From the NCBI GenBank assembly GCA_009780415.1, contig WRAC01000001.1, positions 62,001-126,000 on the forward strand: a stretch of DNA of 64,000 bases, in the 5' to 3' direction. The DNA comes from Defluviitaleaceae bacterium (GTDB lineage: Bacteria; Bacillota; Clostridia; Lachnospirales; WRAX01). How positions within the stretch are numbered: the stretch's first letter is position 1; each line of letters begins with the position of its first letter. The notes beneath the pieces were generated by a model. It ran no database searches, was not told the origin of the DNA, and saw only the letters and a program-made list of their open reading frames with translations. Shown here in pieces: positions 1 to 9,288 of the stretch. The position numbers were made by a program, and so were the translations under genes.

Positions 1-543
1 AATTTATGTAACGCAGATGGTATGAAAGACTTCTACCGCTACAATCGTTCAAAGAAGGAACTTTATAATTATATTCGCCGGTCTGACTGTAAAATACCGC
101 GGCATTTATGCAAAATGATTGCTGATATGGACGAAAAATCAGACAAAGTATGGGCAGAGATTGAAAAATTGCCAATCGTACTCCGTCACGGAGATTTCTT
201 CCCGCCCAATATATTTTATGCGGATGACAAAATCATTCTGATAGACTGGGACAGCGCAGGTTGGAGTTATTTGGGTGAAGATATTGTAAACTTGATAGCA
301 GACTCAGGTGACGTTGACCATATGGCGGAATATTATCACACTTGTGTTCCTGCCTATTTGAAAGGTTTCTCGGAGTTTTCAGATGCTTCGCAGATAGAAA
401 GCCTATATATTTACGAACGCATTGTCATGCATTTTGGTTACAGGCTTATAGGCGGCGTTACTTGGCGAAACGATGTGAAGACGCCGGAAGAGCAAAAATC
501 AGACCTTAATGTGCTGCAAAAAATATATGAGATGGAAAATTGA
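1..543 (+). CDS. APH/choline kinase-like phosphotransferase, C-terminal part (5' end outside window)
   Basis: Frame open from base 1; motif LRHGDFFPPNIFY...ILIDWDSAGW resembles the APH catalytic HGD..N and IDWD motifs. Confidence 0.75.
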   Translation, partial: NLCNADGMKDFYRYNRSKKELYNYIRRSDCKIPRHLCKMIADMDEKSDKVWAEIEKLPIVLRHGDFFPPNIFYADDKIILIDWDSAGWSYLGEDIVNLIADSGDVDHMAEYYHTCVPAYLKGFSEFSDASQIESLYIYERIVMHFGYRLIGGVTWRNDVKTPEEQKSDLNVLQKIYEMEN

Positions 544-715
544 CAGCCTGGGGGGCGGACACAAAGTCTGTCCCTTAGATTATTGACTATATACGTTTTA
601 AAGTCCGTGAATGTTGCATTCCGGGCTTGTAAAAATCAGTTATATCCAAACAATATGTTGATACGGTTAATTCATTGTGATAATGTTAACGGGAAAGCAC
701 GAACGGAGGGTTTGT

Positions 716-1564
716 ATGGATATATCCGTAAGCCGCGGGGGAGAGCCCGCGTATGAGTTAATGTTCGACACACTGATGACGGAGGTTTACGGCTTCTCCT
801 TCTCGCCCTGGCTTGAGCGCAAGCTGTGGGACGAACGGTACGAGAGCTATTCGTTTATAAGGGACGGCAAAATGCTGTCGAACGTCTGCATATACAAAAC
901 CGATCTGCTGATACGGGGGGAGCGCGTCCGCGCACACCAAATCGGCGCGGTCGCCACGTTGGAGGGCGAGAGGGGCAAGTCGCTGTCACGCACGCTGATA
1001 GAGCATATTTTAGGCGCGTACCCCGGCACCCCGGCGTTTTTGTACGCGGGCGCGGATGTACTGAATTTCTATCCGCGCTTCGGGTTTCAAAGGAAGTACA
1101 CCTATCGCCCGGTGCTTGGGGCTTCGATAAATAACAAAACGGAAAATGCCGTGAAGTACCTGCCCGACGACGCGTTTGTGCAGAAAATGCTTTACGGGGG
1201 GCGTGTTTATTCGGATTTGGCGGACGCAATGAACATGCAAAGCGTGCAGATGTTCCGTTTGCTGATGTCCTACACCGACAACATTTATTTCCTGCCCGGC
1301 TGCGGGGCGCTGGTTGTCGCGAGGCAGAAGGATGATAAGCTGTTCATTGCCGATGTGATTACGGAGAAGCCGCTTGCGTTTGACATACTTTGCAACGAGC
1401 TGCCCTTTAACGGGGTGGAGCTTGTTGAGTTTGGGTTCTGCCCGGATTGGCTGGGCGCCGTTCCGCGCTGGGAGCGGATGGATTGGGACAGGGAGCCGGT
1501 TTTTTTCTTTGGCGATTGGGAGCTGCCCGAGATATTCCGTTTTCCGGTTTTGTCGGCGACGTAG
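716..1564 (+). CDS. GNAT-family N-acetyltransferase
   Basis: ORF 677..1564; likely start at MDISVSRGG after a GGAGGG Shine-Dalgarno; GNAT-like pattern (GAVATLEGERGKSLSRTLIEHIL...YPRFGFQRKYTY). Confidence 0.7.
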   Translation: MDISVSRGGEPAYELMFDTLMTEVYGFSFSPWLERKLWDERYESYSFIRDGKMLSNVCIYKTDLLIRGERVRAHQIGAVATLEGERGKSLSRTLIEHILGAYPGTPAFLYAGADVLNFYPRFGFQRKYTYRPVLGASINNKTENAVKYLPDDAFVQKMLYGGRVYSDLADAMNMQSVQMFRLLMSYTDNIYFLPGCGALVVARQKDDKLFIADVITEKPLAFDILCNELPFNGVELVEFGFCPDWLGAVPRWERMDWDREPVFFFGDWELPEIFRFPVLSAT

Positions 1565-1598
1565 AATCGGGGGTGCAACTCAGATTGTAAAAAATTAC

Positions 1599-1627
1599 TT
1601 GACACAAAGAACTCGTCAACGTATAAT
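1599..1627 (+). promoter_or_regulatory. Sigma-A type promoter
   Basis: TTGACA (1599-1604), 17 bp, TATAAT (1622-1627), upstream of the 1657 ORF. Confidence 0.75.
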
Positions 1628-1656
1628 ACAGATAGTGACAAAATATAAACTAAGGA

Positions 1657-2298
1657 GTGAATTTTATGTTGAGAAAAAAGAAGCTGTTTGTAGCTGCGTT
1701 AATGGCGGTTGTGCTTGTGCTTTCATTAACGCCTGTGTCCGCCGCCTTTGACGGCGCGGCGAGGCCGCAAAGCCCGGTCAACGTTTCGGACTTAGCTTAT
1801 CGGGTGCTGGCGGCAACCGAAGCGAACGAGGCATACAGAGCCGGAAGGATGAGTTTATCTGAAGCGCCTCACATACATATAACATTTGATGAATTTGTGG
1901 CGTTACGGAACTCAAGGCTGCCGGAGGCGATGGCGGCTAACGCGGCTTTGGAAGCGTTAATGGCTTCTTCTTCGTCTGTTGGTTACGGAGGGTACACAAA
2001 AAGCAATAGTGATTTTGATAAAACCAAAAATTTCGATGATGAAGAAATTGTTATGTGGATAGGGAATATTTCTTCAACAATGGGCTGGTTTTTTGGCCGT
2101 TTTGAGGTAGGCAGTTTGCTTACGCGAGATAGGGTAAGGACACAAGCATCCGCTCCGTCCGGTATCTCAAAACGGGCTATGGTTACATCGGGCAGCAATT
2201 CAAACACCACAAGCTGGATACGTACCGGTAATGCCATAACCAGTTATGTAAATTTATCTAATAATTCGGCAATATTTGAAGCCGAAGCGCAACAATAG
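1657..2298 (+). CDS. Secreted hypothetical protein
   Basis: Signal peptide-like N-terminus MLRKKKLFVAALMAVVLVLSLTPVSA; promoter upstream. Confidence 0.6.
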   Translation: MNFMLRKKKLFVAALMAVVLVLSLTPVSAAFDGAARPQSPVNVSDLAYRVLAATEANEAYRAGRMSLSEAPHIHITFDEFVALRNSRLPEAMAANAALEALMASSSSVGYGGYTKSNSDFDKTKNFDDEEIVMWIGNISSTMGWFFGRFEVGSLLTRDRVRTQASAPSGISKRAMVTSGSNSNTTSWIRTGNAITSYVNLSNNSAIFEAEAQQ

Positions 2299-2369
2299 GG
2301 AAAATGCCGCGTGAACGACCGGAATCGCTATGATTCCGGTCGTCTATTTTTATGTGGGGATGGTGTTTT

Positions 2370-2936
2370 ATGCGTAAATTCATTAAGTCTATAAAGGGTA
2401 AGATAATCCTAGGCATCCTTGCCGCGCTTTTACTTACCGCGGGAACTTACGGCGTTTTGGTCGCCCGTTTCATAAAGCTGAATTTTGATCCTTTATTGAA
2501 TGAAAAGCTGGTTAGAAATCTTGATGATGATTGGACTACATACAGTTATGTCGATGAGCGGTATAGATATGGTTTAGGCCGGGCACGGCCCCGCTCTTTC
2601 AGTACCTGGGCGCAAATGGCTACGCTTACGCATATTGAAAACAATGACGGGCTTCTTACATATATATCCGATATCTATATTTCATTTCAGGCGCATACCT
2701 TCGGCAGCATAAATTATACCCGCCGGTACAATCTCAGCTTGACTTATTTGGGGACGGGTACAGAATACCGCCGCTACTCCGGAATGAGAGGGGCGAGGGT
2801 GGACGTAAACGGCCAGCTTCTTCCGGATTTTGAGTACCACAGCGACTGGCTTTTTGTATACGAGAATTATTATAACGAAATTATGGCTTTCATTCAAGAA
2901 CACAAGGAGTTTTACGGGGAGGAGAATTTTAGGTAA
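2370..2936 (+). CDS. Membrane-anchored hypothetical protein, paralog 1
   Basis: MRKFIKSIKGKIILGILAALLLTAGTYG N-terminal TM; near-identical to the next ORF. Confidence 0.6.
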   Translation: MRKFIKSIKGKIILGILAALLLTAGTYGVLVARFIKLNFDPLLNEKLVRNLDDDWTTYSYVDERYRYGLGRARPRSFSTWAQMATLTHIENNDGLLTYISDIYISFQAHTFGSINYTRRYNLSLTYLGTGTEYRRYSGMRGARVDVNGQLLPDFEYHSDWLFVYENYYNEIMAFIQEHKEFYGEENFR

Positions 2937-2967
2937 GTAACCTATTTTTATGTAGGGATGGTGTTTT

Positions 2968-3537
2968 ATGCGTAAATTCATTAAGTCCGTAAAAGGGAAA
3001 ATAATCCTAGGCATACTTGCCGCGCTTTTACTTACCGCGGGAACTTACGGCGTTTTGGTCGCCCGTTTCATAAAGCTGAATTTTGATCCTTTATTAAATG
3101 AAAAGCTAATTAGAAATCTTGATGATGATTGGACTACATACAGTTATGTCGATGAACGCTATGTATATGGTTTAGGCCGGGCACGGCCCCGCTCTTTCAG
3201 TACCTGGGCGCAAATGGCTACGCTTACGCATATTGAAACAAATGACGACGGGCTTGTTGTGTATATATCCGATATCTATATTTCATTTCGGGTGAATACT
3301 GCGGGCAGAATAAATTATAACCGCCGATACAATCTCAGCTTGACTTATTTGGGGACGGGTACAGAATACCGCCGCTACTCCGGTATGAAAGGGGCGATGG
3401 TGGACGTAAACGGCCAGCTTCTTCCGGATTTTGAGTACCACAGCGACTGGCTTTTTGTATACGAAAATTATTATGACGAAATTATGGCTTTCATTCAAGA
3501 ACACAAGGAGTTTTACGGGGAGGAGAATTTTAGGTAA
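2968..3537 (+). CDS. Membrane-anchored hypothetical protein, paralog 2
   Basis: Tandem duplicate of 2370..2936, offset about 598 bp. Confidence 0.6.
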   Translation: MRKFIKSVKGKIILGILAALLLTAGTYGVLVARFIKLNFDPLLNEKLIRNLDDDWTTYSYVDERYVYGLGRARPRSFSTWAQMATLTHIETNDDGLVVYISDIYISFRVNTAGRINYNRRYNLSLTYLGTGTEYRRYSGMKGAMVDVNGQLLPDFEYHSDWLFVYENYYDEIMAFIQEHKEFYGEENFR

Positions 3538-3555
3538 GTAACATGGTCTTAACGG

Positions 3556-3583
3556 CAGGGGCAGTCCTTTTGGGCTGCCCCTG
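3556..3583. terminator. Hairpin between convergent genes, bidirectional terminator candidate
   Basis: CAGGGGCAG...CTGCCCCTG. Confidence 0.6.
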
Positions 3584-3592
3584 ACGCTATGC

Positions 3593-5338
3593 CTATTTCT
3601 TCCTCAAATGCGCTCCCGATACCCCGTCGTCCGCGAACCTGAACAGGGATAAATGCCCCGTGCTGCTGGTACTGCCGGAAGCGTTCGCGATAGTTCCGGT
3701 GTGGTTCGACCCGTTTACGATGCGTAAAGCCGTCCCCGCCGCGAAATATCCAACCCTTGTAAGCACGATCTGCCCTGTGGTTCCCAGATTGGACGCGCCG
3801 GCAACGGGGGAGGTATGGTTAATCTCGATATAGAAATAATTGTCCGGCGGATTCCCCGCAGCCAACGACAATACGCATGTCAGTGAGTAAAGCCCGGGCA
3901 TCGTTATCGTGAAGGTTTCGACGCCGTCATAATCTATACCTTCGGCGTAATACTGCTGCGGCGACTCATTCAAAGGCGGGAATCTGACCGCCCCGCCGCT
4001 TGGAATGGCTTGGATGCCTATTATATTGGCATTTAAGAAGGGTTGTAAAACAGGCTCCGCTGAACCCGGCGGGCCTTGAATGCCTTGCTCGCCCTGATCA
4101 CCTTTTTCACCTTGCTGGCCTTCGCAGCCTTGAGGGCCCCGGGGGCCTCTGGGGCCTTGCTCACCCCGGTCGCCTTTTTCGCCGTCGTCGCCCTTCAGGC
4201 CCTGAGGGCCTTGCGGGCCTTGAATACCTTGCTGGCCTTGCTCGCCCTGATCGCCTTGTTGGCCCTGGTCGCCCTGACCGCCTTGCGGACCTTGGGGACC
4301 CTGCGGACCCTGCGGGCCTTGAGGACCTTGAGGACCTTGAGGACCTTGAGGACCTGGGGGGCCTTGCTCGCCCTGATCGCCTTGCTGGCCCTGATCGCCC
4401 TGACCGCCTTGCGGACCTTGGGGACCCTGCGGGCCTTGCGGACCCTGCGGGCCTTGAGAGCCTTGAGGGCCTGGAGGACCCTGCTCGCCTTGATCGCCTT
4501 TATCGCCTTGAGGGCCTTGAGGACCCTGCGGACCTTGGGGGCCTTGCTCACCCGGACAGCCTTGAGGCCCTTTGGGGCCTTGTTCGCCGGGACAGCCCTG
4601 CGGGCCTTGGGGGCCTTGCTCACCCGGACAGCCTTGAGGCCCTTTGGGGCCTTGCTCGCCGGGACAGCCTTGAGGGCCTTGGGGGCCTTGGTCGCCCTTT
4701 TGCCCTTGGTCGCCTTTGGGGCCCTGGTCGCCTTTGGGGCCTTGTTCGCCGGGACAGCCCTGCGGGCCTTGGGGGCCTTGGTCACCCTTTTGCCCTTGGT
4801 CGCCTTTGGACCCCTGGTCGCCTTTGGGGCCTTGCTCGCCGGGACGGCCCTGCGGGCCTTGGTCACCCTTTTGCCCTTGGTCGCCTTTGGGGCCCTGGTC
4901 ACCTTTGGGGCCTTGGTCGCCTTTGGGACCTCGGTCACCCTTGCAGCCCGGCGGCCCTGCCGGACCTTGTTCGCCCGGGCAGCCTTGCGGGCCCATGGGG
5001 CCGGGCTCTCCCGGACAGCCTCTCGGCCCGGCGGGGCCGGTTTCGCCCGGACAGCCTCTCGGCCCCGGCGGGCCTTGCGGGCAGGGATCGGTTTTGTGAT
5101 CACCGTCGCAGTCATGTTTGTGTCTGTGCCCGTGTCTATGGTCTTCTCTGTATTCATCCCTGCATCCGTGCCTATGGTCTTCTCTGTATTCATCCCTGCA
5201 TCCGTGCCTATGGTCTTCTCTGTAGTCGTCCCAGCAGTCGTCTCTGTAGTCATCTCTGCATCCATGACTGCCCTTTTCTTCATTTCTCCTTTCGTACCAC
5301 CAAGAAACTTCCCTATTGCGGTCTGACCTATCTGACAT
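3593..5338 (-). CDS. Collagen-like surface/exosporium-type protein (BclA-like architecture)
   Basis: Long G-x-y repeat tract ([17 protein letters not shown]), His/Asp-rich N-terminal repeats, globular C-terminal domain. Confidence 0.85.
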   Translation of the reverse strand: MSDRSDRNREVSWWYERRNEEKGSHGCRDDYRDDCWDDYREDHRHGCRDEYREDHRHGCRDEYREDHRHGHRHKHDCDGDHKTDPCPQGPPGPRGCPGETGPAGPRGCPGEPGPMGPQGCPGEQGPAGPPGCKGDRGPKGDQGPKGDQGPKGDQGQKGDQGPQGRPGEQGPKGDQGSKGDQGQKGDQGPQGPQGCPGEQGPKGDQGPKGDQGQKGDQGPQGPQGCPGEQGPKGPQGCPGEQGPQGPQGCPGEQGPKGPQGCPGEQGPQGPQGPQGPQGDKGDQGEQGPPGPQGSQGPQGPQGPQGPQGPQGGQGDQGQQGDQGEQGPPGPQGPQGPQGPQGPQGPQGPQGPQGGQGDQGQQGDQGEQGQQGIQGPQGPQGLKGDDGEKGDRGEQGPRGPRGPQGCEGQQGEKGDQGEQGIQGPPGSAEPVLQPFLNANIIGIQAIPSGGAVRFPPLNESPQQYYAEGIDYDGVETFTITMPGLYSLTCVLSLAAGNPPDNYFYIEINHTSPVAGASNLGTTGQIVLTRVGYFAAGTALRIVNGSNHTGTIANASGSTSSTGHLSLFRFADDGVSGAHLRKK

Positions 5339-5438
5339 TATCTAGCCTCCTATAATACCGCATATGTTTTGATGGTATATAATATGATATTTAACAATTT
5401 TTGTGAGCGTACACAGGATATTGGGGCGGCATTAAAAA

Positions 5439-5459
5439 GGGCAGACACAAGGCCTGCCC
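5439..5459. terminator. Hairpin terminator candidate
   Basis: GGGCAG...CTGCCC. Confidence 0.45.
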
Positions 5460-5511
5460 ATCTCTATCCGCGCGGATATAACAAACCATTTTCCCTAAAA
5501 GATACCAAATG

Positions 5512-5540
5512 TTGACAAATTTCGGAAAACCGCCTATAAT
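5512..5540 (+). promoter_or_regulatory. Promoter of Hol-Tox type toxin mRNA
   Basis: TTGACA, 17 bp, TATAAT. Confidence 0.8.
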
Positions 5541-5604
5541 AATGCTTGTGTGTCATGTGAAAAGGGACGGTTTGTAGCTTAGCCTCTGTATAGGAGGTGA
5601 AGCC

Positions 5605-5709
5605 ATGTCGGTTTTCGAAGCTTTAATGTTTGCAATCGCGTTCGCAACGTTGATTTACTGCATCGCCCGCGATAAGAACAAGAAAAACAAGCGAAGAAAA
5701 CGGAAATAA
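5605..5709 (+). CDS. Putative holin-like (Hol-Tox/Fst-type) small membrane toxin, 34 aa
   Basis: MSVFEALMFAIAFATLIYCIARDKNKKNKRRKRK after an AGGAGGTG Shine-Dalgarno; matches the remembered Hol-Tox pattern MS-(x)-EALxLMIxFATLI. Confidence 0.8.
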   Translation: MSVFEALMFAIAFATLIYCIARDKNKKNKRRKRK

Positions 5710-5848
5710 CCGCGCCCACTTTTGACCAAGGTATGCGCGGTTAATCCGGAATAACTATACTTTCGGCTTTGACTGAGGCAAGCCGGCCGCCTTTTAAAAC
5801 AGTGATACATACTGAGGGGGTTACCCGCCCTCTCTTTACTTTACCATA

Positions 5849-5877
5849 ATCATACCAAATACATCCGCAGCTGTCAA
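5849..5877 (-). promoter_or_regulatory. Convergent antisense RNA promoter for the 5605 toxin
   Basis: Minus strand TTGACA, 17 bp, TATGAT, downstream of and converging on the toxin ORF. Confidence 0.65.
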
Positions 5878-5926
5878 GCGTCGTTTGCGCTTTACCTATT
5901 ACCTATTACCTATTATTTATTGCCTA

Positions 5927-7129
5927 TTACCTAATTTTAATTCCCTTAGCGACGACGAAATTTGCCGCGGACATCAGCCCCGCGAGGATAAACACATACT
6001 CCGGCCCGAAGTTTACCCATATCATGCCGCACACCGCGGAACCGGCAATGGCGAGGATATGGTCAATGGACATGCCCAGCGACAGCGACGGCGTCACATC
6101 CTCCGGGCGCAGGGCGATCTGGCGCATGTAGATGGCGCGGTCCATGCCGAACTGCGCGGTCATGCGGTCTACGATGTTCAGCAGGTAAACCAGCAGCATC
6201 GCCGGCCCCGCCAGCGACACGGCCCGCGCGCCGACCCAGCGGCTCAGCAGCCCGTAAGCTATGTAAACCCCGATAAACGCCAGCGCCTCGATCATCATCA
6301 CCTTGCGCACGCCGTAGCGGTCAATCCAGCGGCCCACGATTGGCACGAAGAAAATGCCGATAAACGCGCCGATTACGGCCAATATGGACATGGAGTCCGC
6401 GCGGAAGCCCAGCAGCTCAATCAGCACCCAGGGGCTGTAAACAATCATTATCTGCTTGCGCCCGCCGAAGAAGGCGCAGATTATATAATACCGTATGTAT
6501 TCTTTCCGGAAAATAAACCTCGCGTTCACCGGCGCGTCTTTTTCCGGAGCGGGATCGACCTTCCGCAATATGCCAAAGAAAACCGCCGCCAGTATGAAAC
6601 ACGCCGCGCTTAATAAAAACACCGCAACCGGAACCCCGAAATCGAAAAAGCCGAACCGGAACCCAAAGAAAATTATCAGCCCGGCAAGCATGGAAAACGC
6701 CATGGACATAGAGTTGAACCGGCCCATCATCCGGCCCATGCCGCGGTCTTTAACCAGCGACAGCCCTATGGAATCCCTCACCGGCATGTTCATATGCGTG
6801 CCCAGCGAATAGATGAAGATAAAGATCAGCATAACGCCGAACGAGGGCCGCCACAGACCCAGCACGGTCATCCCCGCCGCAGCCAGAAGCATGGCGATTA
6901 TGGCGGTTTTTACGTTTTTAAGAAACGCCAGCGACGCTATCAAAAGGAGCGAGATAACCCCGGGCATCTCACGCGGGAACTCGATAAAACCGCGGTCTTG
7001 CGCCGTTGCGTTGTAAGCCTCCCTGAAATAATTCGACAGGATCGAGTCGCTAAGCCCCATCGCCAGGCCCGTAAAGGCCGAAATTATAAGGAAAACCATG
7101 ATGCCGTCGATTTTTCTGTTTTTTCCCAT
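5927..7129 (-). CDS. MFS transporter
   Basis: 12-TM style hydrophobic protein, MFS-like organisation. Confidence 0.8.
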   Translation of the reverse strand: MGKNRKIDGIMVFLIISAFTGLAMGLSDSILSNYFREAYNATAQDRGFIEFPREMPGVISLLLIASLAFLKNVKTAIIAMLLAAAGMTVLGLWRPSFGVMLIFIFIYSLGTHMNMPVRDSIGLSLVKDRGMGRMMGRFNSMSMAFSMLAGLIIFFGFRFGFFDFGVPVAVFLLSAACFILAAVFFGILRKVDPAPEKDAPVNARFIFRKEYIRYYIICAFFGGRKQIMIVYSPWVLIELLGFRADSMSILAVIGAFIGIFFVPIVGRWIDRYGVRKVMMIEALAFIGVYIAYGLLSRWVGARAVSLAGPAMLLVYLLNIVDRMTAQFGMDRAIYMRQIALRPEDVTPSLSLGMSIDHILAIAGSAVCGMIWVNFGPEYVFILAGLMSAANFVVAKGIKIR

Positions 7130-7261
7130 TATCTCCCCCCGCGCATTATAGTATATATCTATTTAACCCCCCTGTCAAATTATGTATATAATTATCATGA
7201 ATTCCCCGTCTGCCTGGGTTAAAATGATAAGGTGTTCAAAAATGCCGCCGGGATGGCAGGG

Positions 7262-7440
7262 GACTATGTTCGTAGTTCTAATTAAACTAATGATTTACAT
7301 AGCAGATAAATTTTCCAAAAGAAAATAACCGCCACTCTTTAGCCGGATAACGGTTATTTTCTACCACTTATTTTGGCTAACCGCTTACCGGCAACGCCTT
7401 TTTATGTCCTCATTATACCTAACAAAAACTCTCCTGTCAA
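7262..7440. pseudogene. Type I TA unit copy A: toxin 5' part lost, antisense promoter intact
   Basis: Contains the ...GTAGTTCTAATTAAACTAATG...AAAAGAAAATAA toxin tail without start; minus-strand TTGACA-17-TATAAT at 7440-7412. Confidence 0.7.
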
Positions 7441-7468
7441 TATATTTCGCTTAAACTCCGCAATTTAA

Positions 7469-7497
7469 TTGACAATAAGTCACCCTTGTAATACAAT
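7469..7497 (+). promoter_or_regulatory. Toxin promoter, TA unit B
   Basis: TTGACA, 17 bp, TACAAT. Confidence 0.75.
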
Positions 7498-7594
7498 GAT
7501 CCACGTGGGACTTGTCCCATAGGCGCTGCCATTAGTACACTCTTTGTGTGCGAAGCGGTAGGCGGTTGGCCCCTCCCTGAAAGGGGGTGAGGCT

Positions 7595-7702
7595 ATGTCT
7601 GCATATGATACTATAATCATTATATTTGTAGCTATGACATTCGTCGTAGTTCTAATTAAACTAATGATTTACATAGCAGATAAATTTTCTAAAAGAAAAT
7701 AA
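7595..7702 (+). CDS. Small membrane toxin (Hol-Tox/type I TA), 35 aa, unit B
   Basis: MSAYDTIIIIFVAMTFVVVLIKLMIYIADKFSKRK; Shine-Dalgarno GGGGGTGAGG. Confidence 0.75.
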   Translation: MSAYDTIIIIFVAMTFVVVLIKLMIYIADKFSKRK

Positions 7703-7784
7703 CCGCCACTCTTTAGCCAGATAACGGTTATTTTCAATCGTATTATTGGCTAACCGCTTACCGGCAACGCCTTTTTATATCTTT

Positions 7785-7813
7785 ATTATACCCGGCAAAA
7801 GCGATGCTGTCAA
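7785..7813 (-). promoter_or_regulatory. Antisense RNA promoter, TA unit B
   Basis: Minus strand TTGACA, 17 bp, TATAAT. Confidence 0.75.
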
Positions 7814-7818
7814 GATAT

Positions 7819-8712
7819 TTAACTATGGAAATAGCGCAAAAAAAACCAGGGGCTTTCAAAATCCGCCCTGTAGATGCGGGCTTCCGAGCTTATGCCTTCG
7901 CCAAGGTAAGCGTTTCCCTCAATATCTATCAATAACATCCCGGCCAGCCCCGAAATAACGGCATAACGCCCGATATGGCGGTCATAAGCCATATTTTCGA
8001 TATCCCGCGCTATACGTTCAAGGGTTCGCGATACAAATTCATCTTCCGCGCTCATTTGGGAGAAAATCTCCATGAATTCCGTTCCGATGGCTTCACGCAG
8101 GATTTCCAGTGCCAGAAAACATTTTATCCTCAAGGATTCTATATCGGCTTCCCATTCCCCGGTAAAATCATCCACCCATATGACGGGATTACGTGCCATA
8201 TCCGTATCGTACCCGGCCGCGGATCCGAAAACCTCCGCCAGCCCGCGGACAGGCACATACCAACGTCCGTTTATTTTTTCAGGCGCCGCAAGCAAATCAG
8301 CTTCCTCAAATACTCCGCCTCTGTTCACAGACGCTACCGCTGACCCGTCAGGTATAAAAACCGTGATATTATTGCCTGTCAAAGCAATCCCTCCGCAGGC
8401 GCTTTCCGCATCGGCAACGCCAAAAACCGGCCCGGCGGCGCAGAGAGGCATTAAAGCGCGCCCATCGCGAATTTCGGGTATAAACAGCATAAATTCGCCG
8501 TTTGCCATAAATAACGCCTGGCCCTCCATTGCCTCAACCGTCCCCAAAGGGAACGAGTAGGCGTTAACGGCCGGTTCCCAATCCCAACCATAAACGCCGC
8601 TTTCATCAATAAACCCTATCTGTTTCATATCGTACACCGGGCCGCCGTAAACCGTAACGGGGATTAATAAAATGAACACGGTCACTAAAAATGATTTTAA
8701 GAATTTCATCAT
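7819..8712 (-). CDS. Secreted protein with copper-amine-oxidase-N-like (stalk) domain
   Basis: Signal peptide; KINGRWYVPVRGLAEVFGSAAGYD pattern. Confidence 0.6.
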   Translation of the reverse strand: MMKFLKSFLVTVFILLIPVTVYGGPVYDMKQIGFIDESGVYGWDWEPAVNAYSFPLGTVEAMEGQALFMANGEFMLFIPEIRDGRALMPLCAAGPVFGVADAESACGGIALTGNNITVFIPDGSAVASVNRGGVFEEADLLAAPEKINGRWYVPVRGLAEVFGSAAGYDTDMARNPVIWVDDFTGEWEADIESLRIKCFLALEILREAIGTEFMEIFSQMSAEDEFVSRTLERIARDIENMAYDRHIGRYAVISGLAGMLLIDIEGNAYLGEGISSEARIYRADFESPWFFLRYFHS

Positions 8713-8747
8713 TTTACACTTCCTATTTTATCCTTATAATAATAAAA

Positions 8748-8889
8748 TATGTTTTCCAAAAGAAAATAACCGCCTCTATTCTTTAGCCAGATAATAGGCG
8801 GTTATTTTCTACCAAATTAATTCAGGCTAACCGCTTACCGGCAGCGCCTTTTATGTTCTAATTATACTCAGCGAAAACGCTGCTGTCAA
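8748..8889. pseudogene. Type I TA unit E: only the toxin 3' tail plus intact antisense promoter
   Basis: TTTTCCAAAAGAAAATAA + terminator stem + minus-strand TTGACA-17-TATAAT (8889-8861). Confidence 0.65.
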
Positions 8890-8918
8890 GATATTTCCGT
8901 ACCGGCCCCGCAAAATGA

Positions 8919-8947
8919 TTGACAATAAATCGCTCCTGTATTACAAT
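8919..8947 (+). promoter_or_regulatory. Toxin promoter, TA unit C
   Basis: TTGACA, 17 bp, TACAAT. Confidence 0.75.
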
Positions 8948-9042
8948 ACACGTGGGACTTGTCCCATAGGCGTTGCCAAAAGCATACTTTATGTATGCGA
9001 CAGCGGTAGGCGGTTAGCCGCTCCCTGAAGGGGGGTGAGGCT

Positions 9043-9150
9043 ATGTCTGCATATGATACAATAATCATTATATTTGTGGCTATGACATTCGTCGTAGTTC
9101 TAATTAAACTAATGATTTACATAGCAGATAAATTTTCCAAAAGAAAATAA
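9043..9150 (+). CDS. Small membrane toxin, unit C, identical peptide to unit B
   Basis: MSAYDTIIIIFVAMTFVVVLIKLMIYIADKFSKRK. Confidence 0.75.
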   Translation: MSAYDTIIIIFVAMTFVVVLIKLMIYIADKFSKRK

Positions 9151-9230
9151 CCGCCAATCCTTTGCCTGATAGCGGTTATTTTCTTCCAATATCAGGCTAA
9201 CCGCTTACCGGCAGCGCCTTTTATGTTCTA

Positions 9231-9259
9231 ATTATACTCAGCAAAAACGCTGCTGTCAA
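9231..9259 (-). promoter_or_regulatory. Antisense RNA promoter, TA unit C
   Basis: Minus strand TTGACA, 17 bp, TATAAT. Confidence 0.75.
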
Positions 9260-9288
9260 GATATTTCCGTACCGGCCCCGTAAAGTGA

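Noticed and set aside
4080-5100. Regularly spaced repeats that might be mistaken for a CRISPR array
   Set aside because: They encode the collagen Gly-x-y tract; no repeat/unique spacer structure.
4000-5355. Long plus-strand ORFs (451 aa, 416 aa, 127 aa) over the collagen gene, and a 362-aa minus-strand ORF in another frame
   Set aside because: Low-complexity translations in alternative frames of the Gly-x-y repeat; no RBS or family signal.
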